From contig CAIRLC010000019.1 of the NCBI GenBank assembly GCA_903879335.1, forward strand, positions 186,001-250,000: DNA of 64,000 bases, written 5' to 3'. This document shows positions 63,444-64,000 of the stretch, one piece after another. Both the position numbers and the translations under genes were made by a program. Position 1 is the first letter of the stretch. Every line of letters begins with the position of its first letter. The stretch is from an uncultured Pseudomonadota bacterium (GTDB lineage Bacteria > Pseudomonadota > Gammaproteobacteria > Steroidobacterales > Steroidobacteraceae). Below the pieces are notes generated by a model that searched no databases, had not been told where the DNA came from, and saw only the letters and a program-made list of their open reading frames with translations.

Positions 63444-63750
63444 AACCCCCCCCTCACCATCCCCAAATCATACGGCGCCGGGTTGCAAAGACTCGGCATT
63501 CATCCGGCTTGGCAGTTAAGCAGATTCGAGTGCCCAGCGGGAAGCCCTGCACGCGACGACCGCCGTGCTCTGACCAGAGACTCATCAATGGATCTAGGAC
63601 CTCACGCGCCATCTAGGCAAAGGGATTGTTATGCGGCCGTCGTCAGGGACATCCGATCCCCACAAAACCCTACATTTACGCCAAACTAGCGTCTCAAAGC
63701 CTCTAATTCGGCACTCATAAGTGCCGCTCGATGTAGAAAAGGAACATGCG
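63444..63750. promoter_or_regulatory. 307-bp divergent control region between yjcH-actP and acs
   Basis: The only gap over 300 bp. It holds no convincing gene (the plus-strand ORF at 63483-63689 has no family features or ribosome binding site). A TATGAT element on the minus strand (63472-63467) could be the -10 of yjcH. A perfect inverted repeat lies near acs. No clear CRP site (TGTGA-N6-TCACA) or sigma54 element was found. Confidence 0.5.
63709..63726 (+). promoter_or_regulatory. perfect inverted repeat in the acs leader
   Basis: CGGCACT-CATA-AGTGCCG: a 7-bp perfect stem with a 4-base loop, 24 bases upstream of the acs ATG and before its AGGAA ribosome binding site. Could be a protein operator or an RNA hairpin in the 5' leader. 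Confidence 0.5.
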
Positions 63751-64000
63751 ATGAGTCACGTCTATCCAGTCCCCACTGATTTCGCAGCGGTCGCCAAGGT
63801 CAATCGCGCGCGATATCAGGCGGATTACCACCGCTCCATGACCGATCCGCTCGCCTATTGGGCGGAAGTTGGTCAAGTGGTCGATTGGATGCGTCCGTTC
63901 ACCGAGGTGAAGGACGTTTCGTACGACGTCTCGGACTTCAGAATCCGTTGGTTTGGTGATGGCCAATTGAACGTATCGGCGAATTGCCTTGATCGTCACC
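63751..64000 (+). CDS. acs: acetyl-CoA synthetase, N-terminal part (3' truncated by window edge)
   Basis: The frame from the ATG at 63751 stays open to the window end (83 codons) and is therefore missing from the ORF track. The translation reads like the Acs N-terminus: YQADYHRSMTDPLAYWAEVG, then VSDFRIRWFGDGQLNVSANC followed by LDRH. AGGAA precedes the start. Activates acetate with ATP and CoA; pairs with the divergent actP. The catalytic AMP-binding motifs lie beyond the window. Confidence 0.92.
   Translation, partial: MSHVYPVPTDFAAVAKVNRARYQADYHRSMTDPLAYWAEVGQVVDWMRPFTEVKDVSYDVSDFRIRWFGDGQLNVSANCLDRH

Noticed and set aside
63483-63689. 68-codon ORF between yjcH and acs
   Set aside because: No ribosome binding site or recognisable features; it lies in the divergent promoter region.

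Overview
The window reads as a chromosomal segment of a free-living, aerobic or microaerophilic Gram-negative proteobacterium. Gene families (large NAD-glutamate dehydrogenase, cbb3 oxidase with its full assembly set, lipid A aminoarabinose genes, ActP/YjcH/Acs) and the moderately high GC point to a gammaproteobacterium, perhaps near Xanthomonadales/Steroidobacterales; this placement is inference only. I see no rRNA, tRNA, CRISPR array, insertion sequence, integrase or phage gene. Genes are tightly packed, with many ATGA/TGATG start-stop overlaps, and only one gap exceeds 300 bp.

Layout: (1) 1-9.7 kb, central metabolism and transport: the 3' half of an NAD-glutamate dehydrogenase, gpmA, a 2Fe-2S ferredoxin, a PnuC-type vitamin transporter with an APH-fold kinase, a PhzF-family isomerase, a dicarboxylate/amino-acid symporter, a ModF-like double ABC ATPase and an MBL hydrolase. 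(2) 9.8-15.3 kb, molybdenum cofactor operon: small secreted protein, moeA, moaA, moaC, mobA, moaD and a MoaE-MoeB-rhodanese fusion. (3) 15.3-17.8 kb, proBA. (4) 18.0-29.7 kb, cbb3 oxidase: ccoNOQP, a small membrane protein, ccoGHIS, a SafE-like membrane protein, an extremely acidic small protein, then a FixL/FixJ pair whose first PAS domain keeps the heme-pocket His and Arg. (5) 29.7-33.2 kb, an erythrin/VIT1-type metal transporter, a CbpA-like DnaJ protein behind a good RpoH-type promoter, and a beta-CASP ribonuclease. (6) 33.3-40.0 kb, arnT-B-C-A-A-D with ArnA split into two genes, for Ara4N modification of lipid A. (7) 40.1-49.4 kb, a tightly coupled light/photo-oxidative-stress operon: an iron-sulfur (6-4) photolyase, a CPD photolyase, a fatty acid desaturase, a flavin oxidoreductase, DUF1365, a Cfa-type methyltransferase, a FAD-linked oxidase and an acetyltransferase. 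It is preceded by a tandem 11-bp repeat resembling CarH/LitR operators. (8) 49.4-61.2 kb, envelope and stress: DUF748/AsmA-like protein, TesB, ferredoxin-NADP reductase, GNAT-MATE pair, two SUMF1-fold proteins behind an HtrA protease with a sigmaE-like promoter, and DacB. (9) 61.2-64 kb, acetate uptake: actP-yjcH diverging from acs, which runs off the right edge.

Connections: FixL/FixJ beside the oxidase suggests oxygen-responsive control of the cbb3 locus. The photolyase operon joins DNA repair to membrane-lipid remodelling, and its upstream repeat suggests light control. HtrA with the SUMF1 proteins, the arn genes, DacB and DUF748 form an envelope-maintenance theme. The most unusual items are the MoaE-MoeB-rhodanese fusion with its His-rich linker, the photolyase/lipid operon with its operator-like repeat, the split ArnA, and the cysteine-less SUMF1 pair behind HtrA.
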